Positions 36,113 through 43,986 are shown, counted from the stretch's first letter. The stretch is 64,000 nucleotides of DNA from Candidatus Thiodiazotropha sp. (ex Monitilora ramsayi) (GCA_025655595.1 JAHXIO010000006.1:310001-374000), one strand, 5' to 3'. Translations and numbers: made by a program. The notes: generated by a model from the sequence alone, not told the origin.

Positions 36113-36490
36113 TCAGTCGTATCCCACCGAATTGTGTTTCATCGAGACCAGCTTGTCTTGCGACAGCGACATCAACAGTACGGCGATCAGTTCGTGCATG
36201 ATGATGGTATGACGATTATTGGACTCCTGCATGTACCGGCGCAAATCTTCGCGCACTTTGGCGACACCGGTAACATCGATGATGATATCGACCGCATCGC
36301 CGAGCCGAACCAGACTCATGAAGTCGTTGGTAGTCTGCACGCCGTGTTCCTTGGCCAACTGAATGCCCGGCATCTGATCGTTCAGGTCGGCAACGCCGAC
36401 CACCTCTACGAACGAAGCGGCCAGCAATTGGCGCAGTAGCGGAGTACCGGTTTCGCCGGCACCAATCAGAATGATGCGAATCGTATCCAT
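36113..36490 (-). CDS. small NAD(P)-binding Rossmann-fold protein
   Basis: From the ATG at 36490 (GGAG nine bases before) the protein has 125 residues. The N-terminus is a dinucleotide-binding motif IILIGAGETGTPLLRQ, then VVGVADLNDQMPG with the acidic residue after strand 2, then VDIIIDVTGVAKVRED. It ends in a His-rich helix (NRHTIIMHELIAVLL). It resembles the first half of homoserine-dehydrogenase- or Gfo/Idh-like dehydrogenases, with no catalytic domain. It may be a redox sensor or adaptor, or a truncated enzyme. It lies between family A repeats. Confidence 0.65.
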   Translation of the reverse strand: MDTIRIILIGAGETGTPLLRQLLAASFVEVVGVADLNDQMPGIQLAKEHGVQTTNDFMSLVRLGDAVDIIIDVTGVAKVREDLRRYMQESNNRHTIIMHELIAVLLMSLSQDKLVSMKHNSVGYD

Positions 36491-36590
36491 ATCGTCAGTC
36501 TCCATTACATTATAAAAAGTGTGTGAATAGAAGATATCGACACATCCTCATATAACTTAATAGTGATGAGGATTATCTCCAGGCAATAAA

Positions 36591-36650
36591 CGGGTCGGAG
36601 ACAATTGTTATTACAAAAAAAGATTATTATTTGTCACCGACCCCTTTTTA
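36591..36650. repeat. family A palindromic repeat
   Basis: The arms GGGTCGGAGACAATTG and TATTTGTCACCGACCCC flank an A-rich loop, with TTTTTA after it. Confidence 0.65.
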
Positions 36651-36685
36651 TTGGCCACAGATCACAACCCCCTGACCCCTAATGG

Positions 36686-36993
36686 CGATGCCTTCAGCCT
36701 GACTCACGAAGCTTTTTTCCCAATCCATCGATGCTTTTTGCCGCACTATTGAAGCGATTTACCTCGCTTTTGAATTTATTTGCTTCGACGACGAGCCAAT
36801 TTAAAGCGTTACCGAAGGCCTTTTGCCTGAATAACGACTGAATTCGCGTCGCGACTGAGGGTATTTGCTTCGTTTGAGAGGCTTTTTAGCTTCACCAGCG
36901 TCGGTATTTGGCTTACGAGTCGGATTATTAAGCACATAAATCAGGCCTGGAGAATATCTGACGTATCTTGGGGGTTATCAGGTTGGGATTAGG
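36686..36993. repeat. long direct repeat D, copy 2 (308 bp)
   Basis: It is similar to 33795-33996 over its two ends, with about 106 extra bases in the middle (around 36793-36898). It ends 13 nt before the stop of the membrane-protein gene at 37006. Confidence 0.6.
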
Positions 36994-37005
36994 AATAGCT
37001 CGGGG

Positions 37006-38571
37006 TCATAGCGGGCAGCGCTGTTTGTAGAAATCTGGCAGGCAATCTCGTTCCCATTTTAAATTTATCGATTCAAAATGTAGCCGCGCCGCATCACACT
37101 TGCCTTCAGCAGTCAGGATCATGCCCTCCAGGGTGTCGCGGCGTTTTTCCCGATGGTTGCTTGCGAGCTTGGCAATCAGCTCTCTTGCGGCAGTCGGCAT
37201 GTCGGCCTCGGCCAGGACCATGGCGGCATCGATCAGCTTTTCCTCCTCCTGCATTTGCTCGATATCCCCCTCGGTGAGGGCGGGTACGTTAGATCCGAGC
37301 GAGGGAAACCTCTGCATGGAAGGGATCTGCCGCTCTTCGATCTCTATTGAGTGAATGGGGTGGTGGGCAGGCGATGAGGTCATGAGCCGGCCCGCTTCGT
37401 CGAATGCGTGTACAACAACCAGGTACTCGTTGACGCTACCCTCGGCGGTACTTGTGGTCTGGATCTGTGCGAGGGGCAGAGAAGTGGCGTGGGTATTCGT
37501 CCAATAGACGGGATAGTAAGTCGTGGTGGAGCCCTCTCGCTCGATATGCTGTAGCTGGATCTGGTAGTTTGAAGCGTCGGTTACGGGGTGCCAGGTGATG
37601 CTGTCTTCGGTCAGGTTCGCGGGCAGGCCTTCCTGGTTGGGCCAGTTGAGGGTGATCTGGTCCCGAATGGTGATCAAAAGTTGCGGGTTGATTTGCGGCT
37701 CCGGCTTGGCGGTCAAGGTGAGACCGCCAGAGCCGTACCCGGGCCCTTCGTGGTAGAGCTTCTCTGTGAGCGTAGTGTAGATACTGCCGGTGACGGTGAA
37801 TGACTTGCCTGCGGGCTTGTTCGACCAGGTCGTGGTGTGGATCCTGTTCAAGCGCCAATCGCCCGGGGGCAATTTGAAAGTGAAGGTGCCGTCGCTATCG
37901 GTCGTGACCTCATCGGAGACGAACTGATCATTGAAGATCCCGGTCAGGGTGATGCCTGCGGCAGGCGTACCGTTATAATCCATCCGGCCAGACAGAAAAG
38001 CGTCACCTTTGGGGAGGGGCGTGAGTTCCTCCTCCGGCGTCCAGCGGAAGCTGTATCGCACATTGTGCCAGAAGTGAGTGTCTGAACCGCTGAAGCCTCT
38101 GATCCAGCCGCTGTCTGATGTTACTGTTGGTTGGCTATCATTCTCGTCTTGGCCCTCGGTCTCGCTTATCTGATTGCTGATTTTTAAATTGATTGAGGCG
38201 TATGTGGCCATATAGCTGGCAACAGGAAAAACGATCAGGACCGATAATACGCCGCCAATGACTGCGGGGAGGGTGAGGGTTGAACCTTCATGTGGATTAC
38301 CTGCGTCAAGATAACTGACGATGGCGCTGACAAATGCGACAAGTCCCAGGCTGACGATGATAGAGATAGGCAGCAGTTGCGGATAGTAGGCGACTTTTAT
38401 AACCGGAAAGAGCCCCCCTATGATCGACAGCAGTGGATAAAGGAACAGATTGAGCAGTGAAGCGACAAGAAGCAGGCTGAAGAACAGCAGGGCCTTGTCG
38501 GCGCGTCGGTTCAGAATGTGGCCGCCGACGACCGTAAGCAGTGAAAGAAAAAATGCTGAGATTTTGCGCAT
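37006..38571 (-). CDS. membrane protein with extracytoplasmic beta domains
   Basis: The 521-residue protein has four to five N-terminal membrane helices (residues 5-130) and then a large non-cytoplasmic part. From about residue 190 it has a carboxypeptidase-regulatory-like beta-sandwich (GRMDYNGTPAAGITLTGI, TTDSDGTFTFKLPPGDW), then a fibronectin-III-like region (ITWHPVTDASNYQIQLQ). A C-terminal helical TPR-like tail (IDAAMVLAEADMPTAARELI) with paired Cys follows. I recognise no named function; signalling or surface assembly is possible. Its stop codon falls in a TGACCCCG repeat-like sequence, and a fragment of its 5' end is duplicated at 35.9 kb. Confidence 0.7.
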   Translation of the reverse strand: MRKISAFFLSLLTVVGGHILNRRADKALLFFSLLLVASLLNLFLYPLLSIIGGLFPVIKVAYYPQLLPISIIVSLGLVAFVSAIVSYLDAGNPHEGSTLTLPAVIGGVLSVLIVFPVASYMATYASINLKISNQISETEGQDENDSQPTVTSDSGWIRGFSGSDTHFWHNVRYSFRWTPEEELTPLPKGDAFLSGRMDYNGTPAAGITLTGIFNDQFVSDEVTTDSDGTFTFKLPPGDWRLNRIHTTTWSNKPAGKSFTVTGSIYTTLTEKLYHEGPGYGSGGLTLTAKPEPQINPQLLITIRDQITLNWPNQEGLPANLTEDSITWHPVTDASNYQIQLQHIEREGSTTTYYPVYWTNTHATSLPLAQIQTTSTAEGSVNEYLVVVHAFDEAGRLMTSSPAHHPIHSIEIEERQIPSMQRFPSLGSNVPALTEGDIEQMQEEEKLIDAAMVLAEADMPTAARELIAKLASNHREKRRDTLEGMILTAEGKCDAARLHFESINLKWERDCLPDFYKQRCPL

Positions 38572-38580
38572 ATCAAGTCC

Positions 38581-38622
38581 GTTTGTGAGTTTTATGAATT
38601 ATAGAGAATAACCTGGTAAGTC
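38581..38622. repeat. direct repeat F, copy 1 (42 bp)
   Basis: GTTTGTGAGTTTTATGAA ... CTGGTAAGTC, upstream of the membrane-protein gene, recurs at 42809-42850 with about one mismatch. Confidence 0.65.
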
Positions 38623-38700
38623 CATGTCGCTGGTTTAAAGTATGCGATAAATTGGGGGAGGTTCACAGCGACCCCTTATCTCACATAATAATGAAAAATT

Positions 38701-38718
38701 AGGGTCTGTCCCTATTTA
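38701..38718. repeat. family B repeat (short form)
   Basis: AGGGTCTGTCCCTATTTA; it overlaps the stop codon of the substrate-binding-protein gene. Confidence 0.6.
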
Positions 38719-39735
38719 CTCTTTGGTCAAACTAGGGGGAGGTTCAGTCCGAACCCTATTATTGTTCTGATCGGATGCTTTTTTGGCTATTCTGGCTAAA
38801 GTATCTGGGATCTCTATTCCGCTTGATTTCACTATGACGTCATTGATCCAAAGATCCCACCTTCTGTTTGAAACAATTGGTATATCATTGGGTCTTGTGC
38901 CATTCAAGATGGCAATTGCCGCTTTACCCGCCCATACTCCATGCTCTTCAGGAACTTTTGTGAATCCCAGTATCGTATAGGGCAACATCCATCCATGATT
39001 AGTGGCGCTCAGCCTGCGAGTATGAGTCTGCACAAACTCTTTAATATCGGTATTGTCCCAGTCATTTATTCCAGAATTGCTTCCAATAATTAGAAAATCA
39101 TGGTTTTGTGCGGCTTTGTATGCCTTCATCCAGTCTGAAGATGTGCCAACGAGGTGGCTTTTTAAAGTGATTTCAAAATCGTGCGCAGCAGTAGCAAATC
39201 GCTGTAAATTTTTTCTCTCTGTTAGAGTATCTGCGCCTATATAAACTGCAGAATCGGCCCCGCCAAGAATATTCACCACCTTGACCAAGAGTAGCCCTAT
39301 GGGTGCGACTTCGACTATGCCTGTTGTGTTAGTGTATGGAAATTCATACTCCTCGATACTCCAGTTAATTCCGCAAAAAACAAAAGGTATGGAAGCGTCT
39401 CTATAATACGTGGCAATAACATACTTTGCTGCGTTGTCATCGGCGGTTATCACCACATCGGGTTGCCACTCATCAATTATGGCTTTTGCACTCAGTGCTG
39501 CTTGCTTTATCGATGCCTCATCTTTGTGTCGTTTGGTGTCCATATCAAATTGCTTGATTTCGCATTGGCCCTGCATAGTATTGCGAAGCCCAAGTTCTAC
39601 ACGATCGGACCATTCATAACCGGAATGGTAGGAAGAAATGAATAGACATTTGTTTGCCAGAGCAGAATGAGAAAGACACAAAAACAAAGTAAATGATAGA
39701 TAAGAGAGAGTAGGTATTCGATTACGAGGTACCAT
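38716..39735 (-). CDS. ABC-type substrate-binding-like periplasmic protein
   Basis: The 339-residue protein has a signal peptide (to SALA, residue 27) and a periplasmic-binding-protein fold of the ABC_sub_bind type: FISSYHSGYEWSDRVELGL, DVVITADDNAAKYVIATYY, FVFCGINW, and a last DDGVW-like segment (EEHGVWAGKAAIAIL). Homologues often serve as sensor domains of GGDEF proteins or kinases rather than transport; no permease gene is near. The C-terminal tail (about NNNRVRTEPPPSLTKE) is translated from repeat sequence, so the original C-terminus may have been replaced. Confidence 0.8.
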   Translation of the reverse strand: MVPRNRIPTLSYLSFTLFLCLSHSALANKCLFISSYHSGYEWSDRVELGLRNTMQGQCEIKQFDMDTKRHKDEASIKQAALSAKAIIDEWQPDVVITADDNAAKYVIATYYRDASIPFVFCGINWSIEEYEFPYTNTTGIVEVAPIGLLLVKVVNILGGADSAVYIGADTLTERKNLQRFATAAHDFEITLKSHLVGTSSDWMKAYKAAQNHDFLIIGSNSGINDWDNTDIKEFVQTHTRRLSATNHGWMLPYTILGFTKVPEEHGVWAGKAAIAILNGTRPNDIPIVSNRRWDLWINDVIVKSSGIEIPDTLARIAKKASDQNNNRVRTEPPPSLTKE

Positions 39736-40317
39736 ATTAGAGAATATCCCTTTTTGTGCTTATACCCAATAGATAACTCACATTCAGAAACCGGCTTAAT
39801 ACTCAAGCATGGCTAAGAATCTGAATTCTGAATGATGCCCCAAGAATAGCAGTACTCCGCTTAATTTGTATCTGCACCCGATTTGACTTGTTATTTGTCA
39901 TCGGGTTTCACCGCTGCTGCTGTTGAGCCTCCCGGCAACTATGCGATACACATCGAATCCGGCTGACCTGAAGCCAGGTAGGTTTATACCGCCCAGGAGT
40001 GGGGAGCCTCTCAAGCCAATACTTATCTTGACAGTCTGAAATCTCCCTAACAATTTCTTGCTTAAAAATCCAGCCCTTGGAACGGCACGAGTAAAAAAAA
40101 ACTGACCCAGTTTTCTGCAGTTTTCTGGCCCCGTTTTTTTAGGCTGCCTCGATTTATTTAATTTTAATTGAATCCATCTGTTATTTGGTATACATAATTG
40201 GGGTCTGTCCCCTATTGTTCTATTGTTGTAAGCAAATGCTGGGTGCCCCGGTTTTTCAGAATCAAAGTTTAACTGGCAGCGACCCACTATACATCAAATA
40301 CCTGAAAAAAATATTGG
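39736..40317. other. divergent intergenic region, 582 bp
   Basis: It lies between the substrate-binding-protein gene (minus) and the two-receiver gene (plus). It holds one family B repeat. A 129-codon minus frame (39898-40287) runs through it but has no ribosome site or family; its last part (SAGFDVYRIVAGRL) could be a gene remnant. Confidence 0.5.
40200..40216. repeat. family B repeat (short form)
   Basis: GGGGTCTGTCCCCTATT, about 100 nt before the two-receiver gene. Confidence 0.65.
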
Positions 40318-41118
40318 GTGGGTAAAGTGCGTCTAGAAGAGCTATTGGTACTACTCATTGAGCCTTCATATACTCAGTATCGAGCGATCCAAAGACTACT
40401 CTCTCAACTGGGTATAGACCGAGTAATCACAGCAAAAAACGGGCATGAAGCGCTGCAGGTAATGCGTAGCGAGCACCCCGACCTCGCCATCAGCGCACTT
40501 TATCTCCCGGACATGACCGGCACCGACTTGGTGCAAACCATGCGTGGCGATCCCGGCCTTGCCAATATGGCCTTCATGCTTATCTCCAGTGAGACCCGCT
40601 TCCGCTACCTAGACCCGATCCGGCAAGCGGGCGCTGTGGCAATTCTACCCAAACCGTTCAAACTGGCCGATCTCCGCATCGCTATGAACTCGGTCCTGGA
40701 GCACATAGATCCCGATCAGTTGGAACTGGACAACTACAGCCCCGAGGATCTCGTGGTCCTTGTGGTGGATGACAGTGCCATGGCACGGAAGCATATAAGC
40801 CGGGTTCTCAATGGCCTGGGGATAGAGCGCATCAGCGAGGCAAAAGATGGTCGGGAAGCGGTAGACGTGATTGCCAACAATTATTTTGATTTGGTGGTAA
40901 CAGACTACAATATGCCAAACATGGACGGTAAAGAGTTGGTAGACCACATCCGCACAGCGAGCAATCAGGCCTCCATCCCCGTATTGATGGTAACCAGCGA
41001 AGAGAATGAAAGCCGGTTGGCTGCTGTCCAGCAGGCAGGTGTGTCCGCTATCTGCGACAAACCCTTCGAAATCAGTGTGGTGCGGGATCTGGTTCAGAGA
41101 GCACTGTCCGAGGTCTAG
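40318..41118 (+). CDS. tandem receiver-domain (REC-REC) response regulator with degenerate first receiver
   Basis: The 266-residue protein is two CheY-like receiver domains joined by a short acidic linker. In the second the set is complete: D151/D152 in VVDDSAMA, phospho-acceptor D196 in VVTDYNMPNMDG, T/S in MVTSEEN and K in CDKPFE. In the first the acceptor position is Ala60 (ISALYLPDMTG) and the acidic pair is reduced to E15 (LLIEPS), while the S and K positions (LISSE, PKPF) remain. The first receiver therefore cannot be phosphorylated in the usual way. There is no output domain, so it should act by protein contacts. The start is GTG (40318 or 40327). It is the only plus-strand gene between 36 and 46 kb. 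Confidence 0.9.
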   Translation: MGKVRLEELLVLLIEPSYTQYRAIQRLLSQLGIDRVITAKNGHEALQVMRSEHPDLAISALYLPDMTGTDLVQTMRGDPGLANMAFMLISSETRFRYLDPIRQAGAVAILPKPFKLADLRIAMNSVLEHIDPDQLELDNYSPEDLVVLVVDDSAMARKHISRVLNGLGIERISEAKDGREAVDVIANNYFDLVVTDYNMPNMDGKELVDHIRTASNQASIPVLMVTSEENESRLAAVQQAGVSAICDKPFEISVVRDLVQRALSEV

Positions 41119-41510
41119 TCGACATTTCTTACCTGGCGGACCCTGCTAGCAGAAGAATAACTCGTGGATGCCCTGGTTTGGTGCCCGAACGAGAATCCGG
41201 TCTGAATTAAGAACAGTTAAGGTTCCTCAGTATGTTGAAAGTGTGCCCCATTCAAAATATAGGGATGTGTGTCTCTTATATTTGCTGCAACAAATGATTG
41301 AATCGGAACTCGATGAAAAAGCCAGACAAAATAAATCTGTCCCGGTTTTCTATTTGCATGGCCAGGGTCATTCGCAGAATCGGTCAGTTCGAGGATAAAT
41401 GGGGTCTGTCCCCTATTGTTTTGCTGCGAGGATAAATGGGGTCTGTCTCCGTTTATTCAGTAGTATTCGGGTCCTCAATTATTAGCTAACCTAGCTCAAT
41501 CAGAGAGAAT
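41119..41510. other. intergenic region, 392 bp
   Basis: It lies between convergent genes and holds two family B repeats. A 76-codon plus frame (41168-41398) runs into the repeat; it has no ribosome site and I do not call it. Confidence 0.5.
41401..41456. repeat. two adjacent family B repeats
   Basis: GGGGTCTGTCCCCTATT at 41401 and GGGGTCTGTCTCCGTTTATT at 41438, each preceded by GAGGATAAAT, so the repeat plus its left flank is duplicated in tandem. Confidence 0.7.
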
Positions 41511-41879
41511 CTACTCTGGTATCTTTTTGTATTTTACGGCCACACCGCTGCAAATACTCGGCACCCAGCAATTATTTACAAGAAAACCTTTTCCGCAAGA
41601 GTATTCGATGATTGCGTCTGCATTAAGACTTGCTGCTTTCACTTTCATAATATGAAATGCACCTTTTTCCTCTCCATGTGTACGAGCGCCATACTTATTT
41701 GTACAGGATAGGCCATCAACTTTTTCAATAATTTCAAAGTCCTTAGGAACTGTCTCGCCAATTTTGTAGAGTTCAAGATTATCGTAATATAGATTAACTT
41801 GTGTGGTACTAATGTAGGGAGGCGCTGAAACACAGCCTGTCAGTAAGAAAAGTATAAAGCTAATAAGGGTTATTTTCAT
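41511..41879 (-). CDS. small lipoprotein, RcsF-like
   Basis: From the ATG at 41879 the protein has 122 residues with a lipoprotein signal (LFLLTGC). The mature part has four Cys after a linker: DGLSCTN, YSCGKGF, NNCWVP and ICSGVAVKY, a layout reminiscent of RcsF-type outer-membrane stress lipoproteins with two disulfides. The match is by pattern only. The frame can be extended upstream to 42029 but that part is repeat sequence. Its first third is duplicated 0.85 kb upstream as a fragment. Confidence 0.7.
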   Translation of the reverse strand: MKITLISFILFLLTGCVSAPPYISTTQVNLYYDNLELYKIGETVPKDFEIIEKVDGLSCTNKYGARTHGEEKGAFHIMKVKAASLNADAIIEYSCGKGFLVNNCWVPSICSGVAVKYKKIPE

Positions 41880-41928
41880 TAAAATTGATCCACTCAAAGT
41901 GTAACAGTGCGGGGTCAGTAAAAAACTT

Positions 41929-41956
41929 GGAGTCAGAGTCAATTTACTCGGACCCC
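41929..41956. repeat. family B palindromic repeat
   Basis: GGAGTCAGAGTCAA ... TACTCGGACCCC, 50 nt upstream of the lipoprotein start. Confidence 0.65.
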
Positions 41957-42058
41957 GATTAACTGGTATGTAATTTAGAATTGTGACAGCAGGTCCAGCA
42001 CTGTTTTTATGATTACCGTCTTTTGGCATTCTTTAGACTTCCTTAATTAAAGAAAAAT

Positions 42059-42076
42059 GGGGTCTGTCCCCTAATG
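42059..42076. repeat. family B repeat (short form)
   Basis: GGGGTCTGTCCCCTAATG, downstream of the hypothetical gene at 42172. Confidence 0.6.
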
Positions 42077-42171
42077 TGCTCTGATCCCGATTTTCTTTTT
42101 TCTATTATTATAACGATTCAGCTCTGTGAGGCGAACGATAGCGAGTAACCGCTGAAGCTGTTGGATTTGTA

Positions 42172-42561
42172 TTACCTTGCTCTAATTTTATGTGTGATTT
42201 CGCCATTTCTAATTGATTCGTACAAAACCCATCCTCTCTTTACTATACGTTCACTTGTTACTATCTCTTTGCAGTCAGAATATTTAGCATGCACCTTATA
42301 TGTGTATTCTTCGCTTCCATCTAGTGGCGGCATTACAAAGAAAAACGCTTCCTTATCGGCAATTGCATTAAACTCTGTTTGAATCTGCTCTCCACTAACT
42401 GTTAATAATTGGTTCTTCATCTCAATTGCATATACAGGATCACTGCATTCATCATCATCTAATATTCTTATTGTGAAAAAGTCTGGATTTATAGTATTTA
42501 TCACATACGTACAGAATCCCCCTATAACGCAACCTACGATAAATGCTATGAGTACTTTCAT
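42172..42561 (-). CDS. membrane-anchored hypothetical protein
   Basis: The 129-residue protein has one N-terminal membrane helix (residues 3-24) and a soluble part with two conserved-looking Cys (DDECSD and KYSDCKE) that may form a disulfide outside the cytoplasm. The rest is beta-rich (NQLLTVSGEQIQTEFNAI). No family was recognised. It is one of several single small genes on the minus strand separated by family B repeats; repeats lie at 42059 and 42587. Confidence 0.65.
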   Translation of the reverse strand: MKVLIAFIVGCVIGGFCTYVINTINPDFFTIRILDDDECSDPVYAIEMKNQLLTVSGEQIQTEFNAIADKEAFFFVMPPLDGSEEYTYKVHAKYSDCKEIVTSERIVKRGWVLYESIRNGEITHKIRAR

Positions 42562-42586
42562 GACAAATTACTTATGCAAAAAAATA

Positions 42587-42600
42587 GGGGTCTGTCCCCA
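42587..42600. repeat. family B repeat (short form)
   Basis: GGGGTCTGTCCCCA, 25 nt before the start of the hypothetical gene (minus strand). Confidence 0.6.
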
Positions 42601-42611
42601 TTTACTTTTGA

Positions 42612-42764
42612 AGAGTTCAAGATTATCGTAATATAGATTAACTTGTGTGGTACTGATGTAGGGAGGCGCTGAAACACAGCCTGTCAGTAAGAAAAGTATA
42701 AAGCTGATAAAAGTTATTTTCATTAAAATTGATCCACTCAAAGTGTAACAGTGCGGGGTCAGTG
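42612..42764 (-). pseudogene. duplicated 5' fragment of the lipoprotein gene at 41511-41879
   Basis: These 153 bp match 41768-41920 without any indel and with only about five mismatches. They cover the upstream region, the start codon and the first 37 or so codons (signal peptide and early mature part). The frame then runs into repeat sequence, so no complete protein is made. Confidence 0.85.
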
Positions 42765-42771
42765 AAAACCT

Positions 42772-42799
42772 AAAGTCAGAGTAAATTTACTCTGACCCC
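42772..42799. repeat. family B palindromic repeat
   Basis: AAAGTCAGAGTAAA ... TTTACTCTGACCCC, next to the duplicated fragment, exactly as at 41929. Confidence 0.75.
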
Positions 42800-42808
42800 G
42801 ATTAACTT

Positions 42809-42850
42809 GTTTGTGAGTTTTATGAATTATAGAGAAAAACCTGGTAAGTC
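42809..42850. repeat. direct repeat F, copy 2
   Basis: The same 42 bp as 38581-38622. Confidence 0.65.
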
Positions 42851-42878
42851 TATAAAATTTTACTCTGCCCCTGTTTTA

Positions 42879-42954
42879 GAGACTCTCTCACGAGGATTTC
42901 AACGGAACTGATTGCTCAAAGAGCAAGCATGATGATTAGTTTTTACACTGACCC
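42879..42954. repeat. direct repeat E, copy 2
   Basis: The same 76 bp as 35191-35266, including the TTGCTC-AAA-GAGCAA hairpin and the ACACTGACCC end. Confidence 0.7.
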
Positions 42955-42965
42955 CTGGAATTTCC

Positions 42966-42981
42966 ACAGTCTGTCCCCTAT
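42966..42981. repeat. family B repeat (short form) supplying a stop codon
   Basis: CAGTCTGTCCCCTATT; on the minus strand its AATAGGGG gives the TAG stop of the DUF2846 gene. Confidence 0.6.
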
Positions 42982-43469
42982 TGTTTCTGCTGAAACTTAC
43001 AGCACTCGTATAAGGTGGCTTCTGCGACATTAGGTTCAATTAGATGTAGTCCAGAAGTTGAATCAGTAATAAATGTAACTGCACCAGTAGCAGCAATTGG
43101 TAAAGCACCAACAATTTTAGAATCAGCTGTTAGTTCAACATAGTATGATTTACCGGATTCAGCGTTAAAGCTAATATGACTATCTTTCTGTCCGGACAGT
43201 GATGGCCAATCGCCTTTGATATTAATTAGTCCCGGCTTTACTCTAGTCCAAGTGAATCCGCGCTGATAAAGTGTTGCAATCATTTCATTGTTTATAAATA
43301 TATCTACACCGATAGAATGTGGTTTAGCATATACCCTGTAAATGTAGATTGTTGACATATCAGGATATGACCCTACAGATTTTGCTTCTGCAAATGAGGG
43401 GCCTTCTGCCATTGTTTGGCATCCACTGATAAAAATAAGCGCAAAAAAAGATATCAAGAAACGCTTCAT
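42978..43469 (-). CDS. DUF2846-type lipoprotein
   Basis: From the ATG at 43469 the protein has 163 residues with a lipoprotein signal (LIFISGC). The mature domain (STIYIYRVYAKPHSIGVDIF, INNEMIATL, a G-W-P turn and SFNAESGKSYYVELTAD) matches the DUF2846 pattern of small periplasm-facing lipoproteins. Function is not known. A longer frame to 43514 overlaps the next gene and hides the signal. The stop codon lies in a family B repeat. A membrane-protein gene lies just upstream, 16 nt away. Confidence 0.8.
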   Translation of the reverse strand: MKRFLISFFALIFISGCQTMAEGPSFAEAKSVGSYPDMSTIYIYRVYAKPHSIGVDIFINNEMIATLYQRGFTWTRVKPGLINIKGDWPSLSGQKDSHISFNAESGKSYYVELTADSKIVGALPIAATGAVTFITDSTSGLHLIEPNVAEATLYECCKFQQKQ

Positions 43470-43485
43470 AATATTAAAAAGCAAA

Positions 43486-43959
43486 TTAGCCCCAGTGTTC
43501 ATTTTCTGCTTCATTTACTCTGGTACCGTTGTTGGTTCTGGAATAAAGGCATTTTACGGATGGTCGATCTAGGACGATCAACGTACAAATCGTTAATATG
43601 GTTCCATATGGCACAAGCAAAATTCTCGGTATTGATATCAATATACTGAAAAGCTTGTTTTTTCTGGATTTGATATATCGTCCTGACAGAATTTCACTGA
43701 TTCCGTAGATGAATCCTAATGTTGCAAATATGCCAACCATCCATATCATTCCTTCAAATATCATTTCGAACTGCTCTGGTGGAATATTATTTGCGTCCTG
43801 TGGCATCACTAAGTGCGATAGCATGAATTTAAAGATTGCGGTTTGAGCAAAAAATAGTGTTGACATCACAAGAGTCAAACCGCCAGAAATATAGTGGAAG
43901 AGAGTGAGTAAATGGAGATGTTCAGTGTCAATTATTTCTTGTTTTTCCGTCGTATTCAT
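43486..43959 (-). CDS. four-helix membrane protein, hypothetical
   Basis: The 157-residue protein has four predicted membrane helices (about 17-45, 65-88, 100-120 and 122-135), with a polar N-terminus (HLHLLTLFHYISGGLTLV) similar to many small YIP1- or DUF-type proteins seen with lipoprotein genes. No family name is certain. It is followed 16 nt later by the DUF2846 lipoprotein gene and probably co-transcribed with it. The C-terminal tail is polar and looks unstructured. Confidence 0.65.
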   Translation of the reverse strand: MNTTEKQEIIDTEHLHLLTLFHYISGGLTLVMSTLFFAQTAIFKFMLSHLVMPQDANNIPPEQFEMIFEGMIWMVGIFATLGFIYGISEILSGRYIKSRKNKLFSILISIPRILLVPYGTILTICTLIVLDRPSVKCLYSRTNNGTRVNEAENEHWG

Positions 43960-43986
43960 TTCATGTCCGTTATATAGACAATCCCC

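Larger units (their letters stand above)
36491..37005. other. intergenic region, 515 bp, built of repeats
   Basis: It holds a full family A repeat and a 308-bp copy of the long repeat D. No gene. Confidence 0.6.
42562..42977. other. 416-bp mosaic of repeats and a gene fragment
   Basis: In order on the plus strand: a family B repeat, a copy of the 5' part of the lipoprotein gene, another family B repeat, direct repeat F, direct repeat E, and a final family B repeat that supplies the stop of the next gene. Confidence 0.75.

Noticed and set aside
39898-40020. Cyclic-di-GMP riboswitch upstream of the two-receiver gene
   Set aside because: I found no match to the conserved GEMM core; only loose G/C-rich pieces.
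39898-40287. 129-codon minus-strand frame in an intergenic gap
   Set aside because: No ribosome site, crosses a family B repeat; at most a gene remnant.
41168-41398. 76-codon plus-strand frame after the two-receiver gene
   Set aside because: No ribosome site; its second half runs into repeat sequence.
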